64,000 bases of DNA. Source: Vesta saturnalis. Lineage: Eukaryota; Arthropoda; Insecta; Coleoptera; Lampyridae. Position 1 is the stretch's first letter. Each line of letters starts with the position of its first letter. Position numbers and translations under genes: made by a program. Location of the stretch: positions 947,501 to 1,011,500 of the forward strand of contig JARFJB010000754.1 of assembly GCA_036346205.1 (NCBI GenBank). Direction: 5' to 3'. Below the pieces are notes generated by a model. It did not search any database. It had not been told where the DNA came from and worked only from the letters and a program-made list of their open reading frames with translations. Shown here piece by piece: positions 47,996 through 60,192 of this stretch.

Positions 47996-50329
47996 ATGCG
48001 AAGTTCTTCGATTGTAAGAAAGCGCGGAAAAGCATCGAAAGCGCAAAGATCGCGAAGAACGAGGGAAATGGTCGTTAAATTGATACAACAAGGTGATAAT
48101 GTTTCAGAGGACGCACATGTGGAGTATTTTCGAAAGTAAGTATTTCTATTACTTCTAGGTAAAGGTATAATTTATATTAATTTCTGTTATCTTGTCGTTA
48201 GTTTACCGAATGAAATTTTACCTCCTCTGGAAACAGAAGCAGACATAAATTTGGATTTAAATGCAATATTATTTGGTGACCGTATAGTGAACATCGGGTA
48301 TTTTATAGAAGAATGTAAACGTTTAGGGCGTCACGACATGGTATGCACTATGGGAAAAATGAAATACCAAAAAGAAATTAGAAAAGGAGTGAGTTCTTGC
48401 TTTTATTACTTTTGTGATGCTTGTGAGAAATGTTTAAAAATACATTCTCATCCACGAAATAAACGAACTGGGGTAAACAAAATGATTGCTTGGGGAGCAA
48501 ACGATCTTATGGTCTTATAGTTCATTATCTGGAGTAGCAGTTATAATTGGTAAAAACACCGGAAAATTGCTATTTTTGGGGATTCGAAACAAATATTGTA
48601 GCATATGTGCGTCTCAAAAACATTCGGTGGTAAAAAAACACGTGTGTTTTAAAAACCTTTGTGGACCCCCTACAGGTATGGAACAAGACATTATAGTTGA
48701 TGGTTTTGATAGTAGTGTTGCACAGCATGGTGTTCGTTACAAGTACGTGATAGGTGACGGCGATTCAAGTGTATATGCACGAATAATAGAACTTGTATCT
48801 TATGGCCGTTTCGTAATCAAACTTGAGTGTGCTAATCATATCACAAGGTGCTACACTTCTCAATTACATAAAATTACAACAAAGACATCACACGAAGTAG
48901 AAACACGACGGATTCTGAAACAGCATATTCCTCGTCTTAGCGTCGCCGTTCGGTCAGCGATAAGTAACAATACAAAATGAGGTTCAAATGCACAACAACT
49001 ACGCGAAGATTTAAAAAATGGACCCTATCATGTTTTCGGGTATCATGCAAATTGTCGCACGGAATACTGCAAGCGAAAAAACACCGATGAAGTCAATTTG
49101 GTACCTCTATTAAAACAAACGCAGATGTTTTCTGATATATGCTCTGCATTAGAGTATGTTGTCAGTAGAGCGCATCGTCTGATTACCAACAGTACTACGA
49201 ATTATGCAGAACGTTACATGTCTCTTTGTATGTAAATTTACTGGTGGAAAACGAATAAATTATTGCCAGAGGGGTTCATACCTTAGACGTTGTGTAGGAG
49301 CCGGGCTGTCGTATAATAATGGCCCTTCTTGGCATTCATCGGTTGTGAACGATCACAGTCACAATTATTTTTCGGCCTTTTGTAAAAAAAAGCTTAAACG
49401 TAATACTGCCAGAAAAGTGACTAAGAGGCAAAGATATTGTAATCTCAAGGTAACGTGGCGATATGGAATACGGTCCGGATGCTGCAAAACCGGATATGGA
49501 ATCTGCAGCATTTCAATCAAGAAAGCGTCAAATTTTACTAGATCTTGAACGTGAGATACCTAATATTAAGTCACATAGAAAAAATTACAAGAGGTCAGCA
49601 TGAAAATCTTCAATGGAGATCTGCAAGAAGAAATCGTCTGACAGCTTCAAACTTTGGCAAAGTCTGTAAAGGCTTCCAACCACTTCAAGCCATTGTGCTG
49701 TACTAGATTTGCTGTACAAAAACAAGGACTTGAAAACTTCGGCAATAATCTATGGTCGCTTGAATGAGAAAAAGGCAATAGTACTGTATGAAGTTCAAAC
49801 GAAAAGAAGGTTTCGCCGTGTGGATTATTTATTGCAGAAGAGCACCCTTTTCTAGCAGCTTCCCTGACGGATTACTTCAAGATGGAGGTATTATCGAAGT
49901 AAAATGTTTATATACACATCGCGATGACACCATAGACCACGTTATAGAAACAGCTCTAATAAAATTTGTATATACTATGAAAACGGATATCTACAATTGA
50001 AACAAAAACACAACTACTTCTTTCAAGTGCAAGTACAATTGCATATAGCAAATAAGTTATATTGCGACTTCATTGTTTTTACAAACCGCGATTTGAAAAT
50101 TATTCGAATAGAAAAAAATACGACTTTTTGGTTAGAAACTATGCTACCTAAATTAAAAGAGTTTTACTATGAATGTATGTTACCGGAAATAGCAGATCCA
50201 CGTGTGCCTCGTGGTATGAAGATCAGAGATTCGCCGAGTATTACCGCCGCTCAAGAAAATAAAGAAGCAAAAACTAAAAAAAACTCGCATTACAACAATG
50301 ATATTACGATACGTGTATTACGTGCTTAG
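47996..50329 (+). pseudogene. Mutator-like element protein with YqaJ-type nuclease
   Basis: The start reads MRSSSIVRKRGKASKAQ from the ATG at 47996. A GT-AG intron (48136-48201) joins FRK to LPNEILPPLE in frame. Next come FGDRIVNIGYFIEECKRLGR and FCDACEKCLKIHS. After a frameshift near 48500 comes SGVAVIIGKNTGKLLFLGIR, a Cys/His set (CSICAS, HVCFKN), MEQDIIVDGF and VIGDGDSSVYARI with LECANHITR, the acidic and Cys/His boxes of the Mutator-like transposase domain. Then come LREDLKNGPYHVFGYH, FTGGKRINYCQRGSY, RRNRLTASNFGKVCKGF and SFPDGLLQDGGIIEVKC, with FFQVQVQLHIANKLYCDFIV, the YqaJ nuclease core (Asp, Glu-Val-Lys, Gln). It ends near LPEIADPRVPRG and the stop at 50329. At least four frameshifts or stops. 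Ends of the element are not found. Confidence 0.8.
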
Positions 50330-50513
50330 TTTAGTGGTGCTCCGAATTCACTGGTATATTTTAATTTGTACTTACTATTGGTTTCAAGAAGCAAGACGCC
50401 TGAGTTTAGAATACTATAATTTTTTTATTTGTAAGTTAACTTCTTCAAATTTTGATAAGAATGGACCTTTTATCAGTACATGCAAACTTTTTTCAAAATG
50501 CACTATTAAATGA

Positions 50514-51400
50514 CCTCTGCTGAAAGAAAACTGTGAAATTTTTTTTATGTAATAAAATAATAAGACTTTGTATAATTCGTATTATATGTATTACTAATAA
50601 GGATTGTACAATATTACAAATAAATAATAGCTACCCAATGTAAACAGTATAAATTTATCCTCATAATGATAAATAATATACTTATACCTACCAAAATATG
50701 AATTGAAATAATGTACTTACAATAAGAATAACAAGTCAATCTTAATATTTTATTACATTTAAAAAAAATCAGTCATGTACAGAAATCTCAATTTTGTTTT
50801 AGAAGGGATCAGTGGCGTAAAAATCTCGTAGTTACTCGCCTCTCGATTGTACCGTTGACTGAGAAATGATTTTATACTCAATGATTGTACTGATAAAAGT
50901 CCATTATTGGTTAAAATTTCATAATTATATTTTCAGCTAAAAATAATGAAGTTGCATGACTTCAAAGTCTCCGTATGTAAAATATGTACAAAACCGATAA
51001 TAGGTTAGCGTATCTTTAGTGTTATGTTGTAATACTTTAATTGTAGTTTATATAATAAATAAACGGCATTAATTTATTTACTTACAATAAAAATGTAATA
51101 CAGTCGATAAACAAACCTCTTCAATAAAAACAATTCCTAGGTAAAAATATGTCTTTTGTTAAAACTTGCTTGTGAATGAACAATGGGGTACCTGCCAAAG
51201 GCACATTACCCTCAGATAATTTTTGAGCTACGTAAACTTTCATGTGATGGACTTAAAAAAACTAAATGGACAAATAATGCAATTTGGGTGGCCTATGTAC
51301 GAATAAAAACTGTTAGAGATTTAAGTACGGTACCCCACAGCCATGGTGTTTAAACCTTTTAAACGGCGATTGCCATTTAGCTGTAATGTTACAATCTATG
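50514..51400. other. No gene recognised
   Basis: AT-rich. Between 51190 and 51340 GGGGTACC and GGTACCCC occur facing each other about 140 bp apart; nothing else connects them. No coding signal. Confidence 0.4.
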
Positions 51401-53492
51401 TACAGGGTGGTCCTTTTAAAGTGTTACAAAGCGATATTGAGAAACGGCTGATTGAAAATAAATGAAATTTCTAGAGATACAATTGGTCGTTGGGGGGACA
51501 CTTTTTGACAGAGTAAGTAATGTTTTAACCCTTTCCACTGTTTATGGGTGGGGGGTAACTTTTAAATGTTAAATGGAAAGGTGCAGTTTTCTTTCCAGAT
51601 TCGTAATCTCCAGAAGAAACTACGTTATAATCAATGAATAATTTAATGCCAATGTCAATGTCACTACGCTAAATTCAACAAAATTAAAAATATAATCAAC
51701 TAAAGAAAAAACTGATATTAGGTACATTATTTTATTATAATACATAGATTTTCGAAATGACGACCATTTTGTTCAGAAGCATTGCCGTTGTTTTTTCTAC
51801 ATCCTCCGAGAATTAACATGTCAACTGGGTAAAAAAGTACGGTATTTTGGTTAGATTATGTAGTTAATAATTATTTTCTTAGAAAGTTCATGATTTTTTT
51901 TAAGCTATGTGGCACTGCAGCGATGATTCACCAGCCGCCACGGTTGCAGTTATGACAACGAACGACTTAACATGTTATGACATTGCCAGTAATTTCCTTA
52001 AATTATCTTCGAGTTTAAAGTCTTTATTTTAAGCGACTTGTTAAAATTAGTGTTCATTATGTTCGTTTATTGTTAGTTAGTGTTAGTTCTGTTCGTTTGT
52101 TAATTATCTCTGTTGTTCCTGTTCGTATTTAATAATCTTAGTTGAGATTTTAATTACGTATCCTTAAAATGAATGAATTCAACTGCCAAGTTGACATGTT
52201 GTTAATTCTCGGAGAATGTAGAAAAAACTACCGCAATGCTTCTGAACTTTGGGCGGTAAGATTTCCCCATTTAGCACCAAAATCTCACGTGGCGATCAAA
52301 AGATTAGAGACTAGGAGTCGCCAGATCGGCCAACTCTCATCCAGAAAACGCAGCAGGAGAAAAACCAAAACGAACGACGACATGGCGGTAGGAGTTTTGG
52401 GAACAGTACTCTCAACCCTCATATTGGTTCCCGAGATCTATCCAAAGACGCCGGGATGTAAAACATCTGTTCTCAGGATTTTGCACAATTTTAAATTTCA
52501 TCCTTACCATATTACCTTATATCAAGAATTGTATGAACAGGACTTCGAGAGACGGGTGCAATTTTGTCGGTGGTTTCGACAATGGATTAATGAAAACAAC
52601 TCACTGGAAAATATAAAATTTTCTGGCGAAGCAACATTCACTAACCATGGTCAAGTCAATCGTCACAATATGCATTATTGGGCTCAAGAAAATCCACACA
52701 TGATGCGAACAGTCACTAATCAACACCCTTGGTCGATAAATACCTGGTGTGGGATATTTGGCGATGTTGTTATTGGACCTCATTTTTTCGATGGTAATCT
52801 TAATGGACAGCGATACTGCGATTTCCTTCGAAATGACTTGCAAAGACTGATGCCAAATATTCCAGAGCAACAACGTGAAGCAATTTGGGTCCAGCAAGAC
52901 GGCGCACCACCACATTTCTGTCGAGAAGCACGTGCTATATTGAATGACACTTACCATAACAGATGGATTGGACGTGGGGACCAGTAAATTGGCCTGCAAG
53001 ATCGCCAGGCTTAACCCCTCTTGATTTTTTCTTGTGGGGTTTCGTCAAAGAAAAGTCATGGTGACTGCTCCAACTACAGCCGAAGACATGAGAGAAATGA
53101 TTACGCATGCAGTTCGTGAAATCACCCCAGATATGTTAATCAGAGTGCGGAATTCTTTTCGAAAGAGGGTTGATAAATGTTTAGAACAAAATGGTCGTCA
53201 TTTTGAACACCTATTATAATAAAATAATGTACCTAATATCAGTTTTTCTTCTGTTGATTTTCTTTTTAATTTTGTTGAATTTAGCGTAGTGACATTGACA
53301 TTGGCATTAAATTATTCATTGATTATAACGTAGTTTTTCTGGAGATTACGAATCTGTAAAGAATACTACACCTTTCCATTTAACATATAAAAGTAACCCC
53401 CACCCTAAAAAGTGGAAAGGGTTAAAACATTACTTACTCTGTCAAAAGTGTCCCCAACGACCCATTGTAACCAACATTGTGACCACCCTGTA
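51401..53492. mobile_element. Long-TIR mariner-superfamily element D (best preserved)
   Basis: The left end TACAGGGTGGTCC and the right end, inverted, TACAGGGTGGTCAC lie at TA. Inverted similarity continues for about 340 bp (51401-51745 against 53213-53492): TTGACAGAGTAAGTAATGTT, AACCCTTTCCACT, TGGAAAGGTG, TCGTAATCTCCAGA, CAATGTCAATGTCACTACGC and ATTAGGTACATTATTTTATT all recur inverted. The left arm is longer by a few indels. The 2.1-kb element holds one transposase gene with long arms on both sides. Confidence 0.9.
52169..53219 (+). pseudogene. Transposase of element D (DUF4817-type, DD41D spacing)
   Basis: From ATG 52169: NCQVDMLLILGECRKNYRNA and ELWAVRFPHLAP (DUF4817-like N-terminus), a basic linker, then VLRILHNFKFHPYHITLYQE. 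The first catalytic box reads KFSGEATFTN with Gly where the family has Asp. Then follow HYWAQENPH, STWCGIFGDVVIGPHFFDGN-type words, WVQQDGAPPHF (second Asp) and RWIGRG. One base is missing there, and in the next frame WPARSPGLTPLDFFLWGFVK carries the third Asp, 41 residues after the second. A second slip follows, and the rest (53050-53219) ends GRHFEHLL. Around 52414-52462 the family sequence NPHIGSRDLSKDAG lies in another frame between two compensating indels, although the main frame stays open. So the protein is nearly full length but damaged at four places. Confidence 0.85.
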
Positions 53493-53499
53493 TATTTAA

Positions 53500-54870
53500 G
53501 ACATTTCTTTCACTTACTTCGTTTTATTTTACTTTTGGTTCTTCCCGTTCTTTTGTCGTGGTACTTTGAAATTCTTAACATATTATCAAACCAAGATTTG
53601 ATTTGTGGACTACTACGGCTTAATAAAATAGGATTTTTTTCGTAGTGCACTGCATTGAGCCGTGCATGGTAATTGTTTACTTTCAAATTCCTGTTTAAAT
53701 TCTTGTAAAGCTATTGCCCTTTCTTGACTAGACCACGATCTACGTTTAACATATACTCTTAATTAAGTGAATTAATTCGATAATTGTGGCAACCTGGATA
53801 TAAAGTTAATGTAATAAATACGACAAATTGAAATATATCAGAAGAACAAAATCAAAACTGAATTGTAATTGTTAGTTAGGGGTATTTATAATATTTATTT
53901 GTTTCTGTGCAGATACTTGAATATATCCCCCTCAAAGTATTTAATCCTTTGGTAATTATGAACAATGCGATGTGATTCATCACGGTGCCTCATTAAACTA
54001 TTTGCAGAAATGGACAATGATGCTATTAACCATACAATAACATTTATTTTTAAGCTGTTCTCAAGGCTGATTTTAAAAGAATGTACATATCTGAAAAAGT
54101 AGGTAATTCAATATTATAAACCGGTAAAATATTAAAATTCTCAATCTGCTTTCAAAGAGATCTTAATGATAAAAACGAAAATTAATTATTGTCTTTTATT
54201 TTCAAGCTGTTTGCGAAAATAAGGAAAATTTATTCTTACATTCGTCGGGAATGATTTTACAAAAAACGTAGTGGTATAGGCAATTTAAAAAAATCGGTAG
54301 CTAAAGAAAGATAAGTTTTATTTTCAACAATATATGCTATGCAAGGTTGGTCCTCTAATTTTATTGTAGTTTTGTTAAAAGTACACTTTTTTCAATGTTA
54401 TATCCTTGTTTATATACATTCTATAAACAAGGGTTATATCAAAAATTTAATCGCATTTCTAGGCTTTGCTACTTCTTATCTCAACAATTTGCAAGTAAAA
54501 CTTGTTTTAATGGTTACCCAGGAAGAAACCCTTTAAAAGTTTAAAATAAAAGCTAATCAAGTCAAGAACCAATATTTATAATAAGAAAGATGCTGAGGGA
54601 CCTATTATTATCGAAAGTGTACTAACAAATCCTTCGATTTGAAACCGTCAAAGTAAAACTGAATCCGGCAAACGAACATTACCGTTTTGAAAAAAAAACA
54701 CAAGTTTAGACGTAATAGAATAAGAAAACAATACTTTCAATTTACCGGGCTTAGGTAAAATTCAATGTTTTTGTTTGAAAATCGTAAACTAGTGGTGCAA
54801 TGAATGATTTCGGCCTTCAGTGAAAGTGTAATAACAATAGGGTTATTTATGACTGTAATGTCGAGTGGAT
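53500..54870. other. No gene recognised
   Basis: AT-rich. A 77-codon open frame at 53412-53645 crosses the boundary of element D and is not a gene. Nothing else is supported. Confidence 0.4.
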
Positions 54871-55695
54871 CTAGGAATCAAAAGCTGCGAAAAAAAAGGC
54901 GGGGTATGAACGGCCTGGTAAAAAAAGCCACGGAAAAAAAACCGGCGGAAAAAAAGCCGGCGAAAAAAAGCCGGTGGGATAAAAACCGAACGAACATCTG
55001 GGTGTATGCGTCGAACGTTTATCGAATGTATTATGTGTTAATTCGAACGTAATCTGATGGTGTCACCATAATATTCCCTGCATAAATTATTTAACCTCGT
55101 CTGCATATCCTCATACACAGTTCATCTCTTTATCTTCGCCACAATACCTTATTATCAAAAAAGAGGTCGCTGCAGACTCAACAAAAATTCAACAGAACAA
55201 TTTAGGTAATTGTGGCGAAGAAAAAGAAACGAACTCTGTATGAAGATATACAGACGAGGTTAAACAATTTGTGCAGGGAATATGATGGTGACGTCGGACG
55301 TTTCCTCTCGGCAGTTGGACACACCATTAGATTACGTGCCAATTAAATTATAATATATTAGGATAAGTTAGATAAATGTTAAGTATTTATTTATTATAAT
55401 TTATATAAATAGTCCGTAATAACTTTCATAAAGATTATGATTATAGTAGTTGTTATTTTGGTATTGAAAAGATGAAACTTCACAATTGTTTAATAATTCT
55501 TTGCTCCGTTAGTAGTCAATCAAATCACTATTGTCTTTGCTTGTATTATTTACTTCGTTCGGCTTTTTATTTCGCCGGCTTTTTATTCCGCCTGCTTTTT
55601 TTCCGCCGCATTTTTCCCCCGGCTTTTTTTCCCTGCTTTTTTTACCAGACTTTTTATACCCCGGCTTTTTTTCCGCTGCTTTTTATTCCGCCTAC
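54871..55695. mobile_element. Fold-back element with GCCGG/A-run arms
   Basis: The left arm (about 54871-54990) consists of short tandem units of GCCGG, GCGG or CGG followed by A5-A8. The right arm (about 55555-55695) has the same units inverted (T-runs followed by CCGGC or CCGCC). Inside lies a second palindrome: 55040-55150 (AACCTCGTCTGCATATC, ATCTTCGCCACAATACC) against 55200-55340 inverted. Such tandem-repeat arms around a unique core are typical of FB-type elements. The open frames in the arms (Lys/Ala-rich on one strand, Phe/Pro-rich on the other) come from the repeats. No transposase is present. Confidence 0.7.
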
Positions 55696-55729
55696 CATAT
55701 CGAGTACCTAGCTTCGTTTAACTAATTAA

Positions 55730-56057
55730 TAGATAAAAAGAAAACAAAACATACAAAAGGTTTGATTTGTAAAAAAGACGCGAATGAGTGTAAATTGAAT
55801 ATTTACTTTAAAAAGTGTGATTTAAAAAAATCGTCGACCACCTTGCACAAGAATCTTTACATCAACATTACATCTAATTTGTTTTAATGTCGCAGCTAGA
55901 AATTGTTTGTGTTTGATTTTTGGATAGTTGATATTAAAAGCATTGTCCAAAACGAAAATAGTATTTATGATCGTATCAGAATCAGATGGACGTTGTAGAA
56001 AAGAAATGGGCGTATGCCTTAGTTCTTAAAAAGTAAAAGTAATTCATATTCGTCTAC
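55730..56057. other. No gene recognised
   Basis: AT-rich sequence without motif between the fold-back and the miniature element. Confidence 0.4.
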
Positions 56058-56823
56058 TACAGACCGCGCGCCCAAAGAATGCCTCGTGTCGCGCATGGAT
56101 GTTCGTGCATTCAGCCGCACTCGTTAACGCAATAGCGACTGAAAGCATTACCAGTGGCGTCGGTGTCGCGTTTTCAATTATTCGTGACCAAACTACAAGA
56201 AATTTTAAAATATTTTATTTATTTGAATTACATATGAACAGTAATAGTTTAAACATCTATAAAATAAAAAAATAACCATGTTAACAAGTAATAAATTTTA
56301 TATTTGAATTACAAATGAACACAACAGTTTAATCGTTTACGAAAATCAAAAAATCACAAGTTCGATTTTTAATTATAGAAACAGATTAGGCTGTATTTGA
56401 AGAGTATTATCCAGGATTTAAAAAATTATGATATTTCTTAGGTAATCAATTTTATATTTCCATACACTTTGGGGAAAAGTTACTCAAACGGCGATAATTA
56501 CCTACTATAATAATATTAAATACTACTAACAAATAAGTCACACAATCATTCATCACTAGACCAACCACTTTCAGTTTCTGAATCGTCCTCCAAATTTATC
56601 ACCAGTTTTTCGACTTGTACGTCAATCAGTATTTCGTTCTCTAAATATTTTTAATTTAGTTGTTATATTTAATAACAGAAATAAATAATTAATTAGTGTA
56701 ATACCTGATAATAAACGGAACGCGCTTTTGGTGGCGACGCCACTGACATGCCGCGCTTAAGAGACTTGAAGTTGGACGAATGCGCACCCAACGTTCAAGC
56801 ATTCTTTGGCCGCGCGGACTGTA
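56058..56823. mobile_element. Miniature element carrying an IS630-type transposase tail
   Basis: The left end reads TACAGACCGCGCGCCCAAAG and the right end, inverted, TACAGTCCGCGCGGCCAAAG, each at TA. The similarity continues through AATGC and, further in, CAGTGGCGTCG. The 766-bp length and lack of a long gene mark it as non-autonomous. On the minus strand at 56644-56546 an open segment reads VEKLVINLEDDSETESGWSS and then DE, stop. This acidic tail resembles the C-terminus of the IS630-type transposase at 27460. The parent element was therefore probably of that family. Two direct copies of ATTTGAATTACA(T/A)ATGAACA lie in the middle. Confidence 0.75.
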
Positions 56824-57569
56824 ATGTTTCTTTGTCCTTAGTAAAATCTATTAGTTATTCAATGGTAAATGGTAAAATCAAAATAAAACAAATTGCATTT
56901 AAATTTTTACTGAACACCGGTCGCTATACGAATGTGATTCTTTACCTGAACTACATCTATTTCCGATGAGCGCCTAATAACGTGTTTGTGTTTTGTTATT
57001 TCAAGGACAACTAGATTGGCCGGAACGTATAATTCTATATTTTCCCGCAAAATGTTACGGGCACCATTTTACAACTTCTATTTTAGTGGTAAACGGCAAG
57101 GGGGTAGGCCTGACATTGAGGTTGCACTTCTTCAAGGTATTAGCTATTCAATGAAAGAATACAATAAGTGTTGAAAGTATTTTAATCCTCTTATGTTTAC
57201 TCCTTTTTCTTTGTTAGTTATCACTTGACTTTCAAAGTTCATGTTATTTCAGTTTTAACCGTTACTTAGCAATAAAAGATATTTGAAATTTATTTATTTA
57301 ATTCATTTAACTTTTGTCTTTATTAAGAAGTGTTTGGACCTTGCGATTTAAGCTTTCTAAAAATTACGTTGTTTTCTTTGCATATTATTAGTATAATGAA
57401 ACAAAATTATGTCGAAGGCTTTGTAAATAATGATTTACCGTAGCCTCCTTGCCAAATTTTTTAGCGTAACCGCAGAGGAAGTACTCCCTTATTTCCAAAG
57501 AAGCAGCATCGTTTATTAACATTTATAATGAAGAAAACTTTAAGTAGGTACTTGAAAGAATTGTTTCTT
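56824..57569. other. No gene recognised
   Basis: Two short open frames (56748-56969 and 56986-57174) both contain an ISYSM word but have no other family resemblance I can name. The first overlaps the end of the miniature element, so it is unlikely to be a gene. Confidence 0.35.
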
Positions 57570-57722
57570 AAATAAAATACGAGTCTCCCTTCAAGTGCTT
57601 CAGTTGAAAGACTTTTTAGCATAGGCAATTCCGTGTTAACTAATAAAACGTATTGCCTAACTGATAAAGAAATCAGTTATGATTAAAGACTAATGAATTT
57701 TATTTGTAATAATCATAAATAA
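57570..57722 (+). pseudogene. hAT transposase C-terminal fragment
   Basis: One frame reads LPSSASVERLFSIGNSVLTN, then KTYCLTDKEISYD, a stop, and RLMNFICNN. This is the conserved dimerisation end of hAT transposases (P-S-S-A-x-x-E-R-x-F-S...). Nothing upstream can be read as the rest of the gene with confidence. Confidence 0.7.
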
Positions 57723-59630
57723 GTTTAGATTTAGTGTTGTAATTGACATTTACACTAACAAAAATTTGTATTTTTTAAAACTGAAAAAATTGAAGAAATT
57801 AATATCTATAAAGCAGATTAATCACGTCGAAATATAATATAATAATATCTTATTGGCAACGTTAATTTTAGAGCTTCAAACGACGTTGAACTTTACTGTC
57901 AACATATGTTGAAGAAATGATCTGGTACCACTTATGTAAGATGTTTTTTCGATAGTTAAAAAGGCGTATTTATTATCTAAAGAATTCACATTTTAAACCT
58001 TGTAAAAACTGAAGAAATCAACGTCTGTAAGACAGAAATACACAATTTTGAAGTATAGCTGAAATTATAAAAGAATTTCGATATCGGATTAGCGCTTTTA
58101 TTCAAAATTACGGTCGAACATGCAACTGTCGTTTTTACACATGTTATATGACGAAGACGGAATGAAATTTGTTGTGTATAATCCCGCAGGTGGTGAACTA
58201 AAACCTACACTGTACGTTAAAACATAGGTTCAATTTAAGTACATGCATTAGAAGAAGACGCAAATGTGCATCGGCACGTTTTTACATAAATGGCAAATAT
58301 TGACTTAAAATCAGCTGTAATGATTTTGTAGTAAAACGCTTAAATAAAGGTGTCAACAACAATTCTATGAGGTCTTCGGGCGATACTTGAAATCAAACGG
58401 GGTTTTAAATATTTCATGCGAGAAACATTTCTGTGGCAAGGCGAGGGTAGGTCTACTCTTGTTTTGCCGTGATTCATGCATTCCCTAGCATTAGCAAAAG
58501 CATACTTTAAGGTGTATCTTACTGTATTCGTTTAATTACTGGTCATGTTTTCAGTGTATTTAACGATAGAGTAGTGCATCCTAAGTATTAAAGAAGGAAT
58601 GTACAGGTATTGGTGCTAAAAATGTGGTCAATTAGCTCACACAATTAGGCAATATGGTAAGTTTAAGGACAAGAATGGTAAAATCGCGTGGGACAAAAAG
58701 TAAAGAATTATTGATTTGTTCTACTAAGTCACAAGAGTGTCACAATTACTGAAGTTTTGATAAAAGACTAGATATTTACATCGGCGTTACTTCATTCTAA
58801 CCATGGTAGAAACTTTGCATTAATAATTCGTACGATGGCGAACTGCTATGGATTTTAAAAATCAAAACAATGAAGATGTCCTTTTAAATGAAATTAAAGG
58901 AATCGTAAATTAAATCATTGAGACAGACTTATCTTAAGTTATCTAGAACCATCAACAAAACAGAGATCAGTATTTGATCTTATCTTAAATTTAAACTTTT
59001 TTATTGATGTATGAGATCACTGAACGTACTCTAACTAGGAAAATTATGGATGGTAGTTGAGATTGCCTTATGATTAAAAGTTCAAAAATAACAAAATACT
59101 ATATGATTATAGACTTTTGAAAGTATTTTAAACTTTAATCTGGTTTCTGAGAGCCAAACTCTAAATAAAAGATTATGCAGCTGAATAAAAGTTATAAATT
59201 ACAAGGTAATAAATATTCTGCCACACATAGCCCGTTTGTTGCAACATAAATTTTAAAATATACAAAAATTTTAAGTGTGCCTTCAGTCAGCATATAGTTT
59301 AAATTTACTACATCTTATTATAGTTTTTCATCTGCTAATTAACTTCATGTATGATCGACCAATTACATTACGAAAATCGAGTCACATGCACCAATCAGAA
59401 GTTACCAAGGAATACTTACAGTGAAAAAAGAGCATGGTACTTTTCTTGCCGCTTCATAATTGTTTCTAGCAACCTTATTACTATCTAAAAATAATTAATT
59501 ATCATTCTGACAAATTATTTTTCGTGTTATAAATAAAGTGTTAATTTACCTAACATAAAACATGACGTTTTTCTATAATTGATTCAGTTAATTCCCCAAC
59601 TAAAGACCATTCGTGCTTCATCTCTTGAAG
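57723..59630. other. No gene recognised (1.9 kb)
   Basis: AT-rich with many stops in all frames. Words similar to CTGAAGAAAT(T/C)AA followed by a TCTGTAA hairpin occur at about 57788 and 58010. No exon, RNA gene or element end is supported. Confidence 0.4.
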
Positions 59631-59633
59631 GGC

Positions 59634-59727
59634 AAGATTTTTATTTTGCAAATTCGCATTCTATGCTAAAAGGCAATTAAACGTTTAATTGCCTAGCAAC
59701 CAATGCGCATGCAAAATAAAAATCTTT
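59634..59727. repeat. Near-perfect 94-bp palindrome
   Basis: AGATTTTTATTTTGCA and, further in, GGCAATTAAAC lie on the left. The inverse of both, GTTTAATTGCC and TGCAAAATAAAAATCT, lies on the right of the centre AAACGTTT. Small indels separate the inner parts. Confidence 0.9.
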
Positions 59728-60044
59728 CGAAAAATTGAGCACTCGTGCTCTTACTGTTAATAATTCGTTTTTACGAGATAATTTAATAAAATTGAAAAAT
59801 TAAACCTCTTGAAGAATAGTGAAACAAGTGTTCCAACGATGGTTTACATTTTGTTGGTTTTTTAAAAATCAAACTGGATCCTTTCTGTTTTAGCAATTTA
59901 CTGTTAAAAATGAGACTGATACTTAAAATTTCTTATATTATAATTGCAATCAATGCTAATGATGGTGACCCCATTGTGGATGATTTTTCATAACGTCCCC
60001 GAAATAACCCTTTAATCATATAATAAGCAGTATGGGGTCATGAC

Positions 60045-60075
60045 GACCCCAAAGTGTAGAGTACACTTTGGGGTC
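60045..60075. repeat. Perfect 14-bp inverted repeat, GACCCCAAAGTGTA
   Basis: GACCCCAAAGTGTA, three bases, then its exact inverse. Further copies follow on the same strand as GACCTCGAAGTGT (about 60095) and GACCTCAAAGTGTAGTG (about 60127), just before the (TA)n tract at 60151. Confidence 0.9.
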
Positions 60076-60146
60076 CTGACTAAAATGACGAAACGACCTC
60101 GAAGTGTCCAGTTAATAACAAATTTCGACCTCAAAGTGTAGTGTTC

Positions 60147-60150
<4 letters not shown>

Positions 60151-60189
<39 letters not shown>
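60151..60189. repeat. (TA)n tract
   Basis: Pure TA dinucleotides between the GACCCCAAAGTGT motif cluster and repeat R copy 2. Confidence 0.95.

Positions 60190-60192
<3 letters not shown>

Noticed and set aside
54804..55052. Lys/Ala-rich 82-codon frame as a histone-like or nucleolar protein
   Set aside because: It arises from the GCCGG/A-run arm of the fold-back element.
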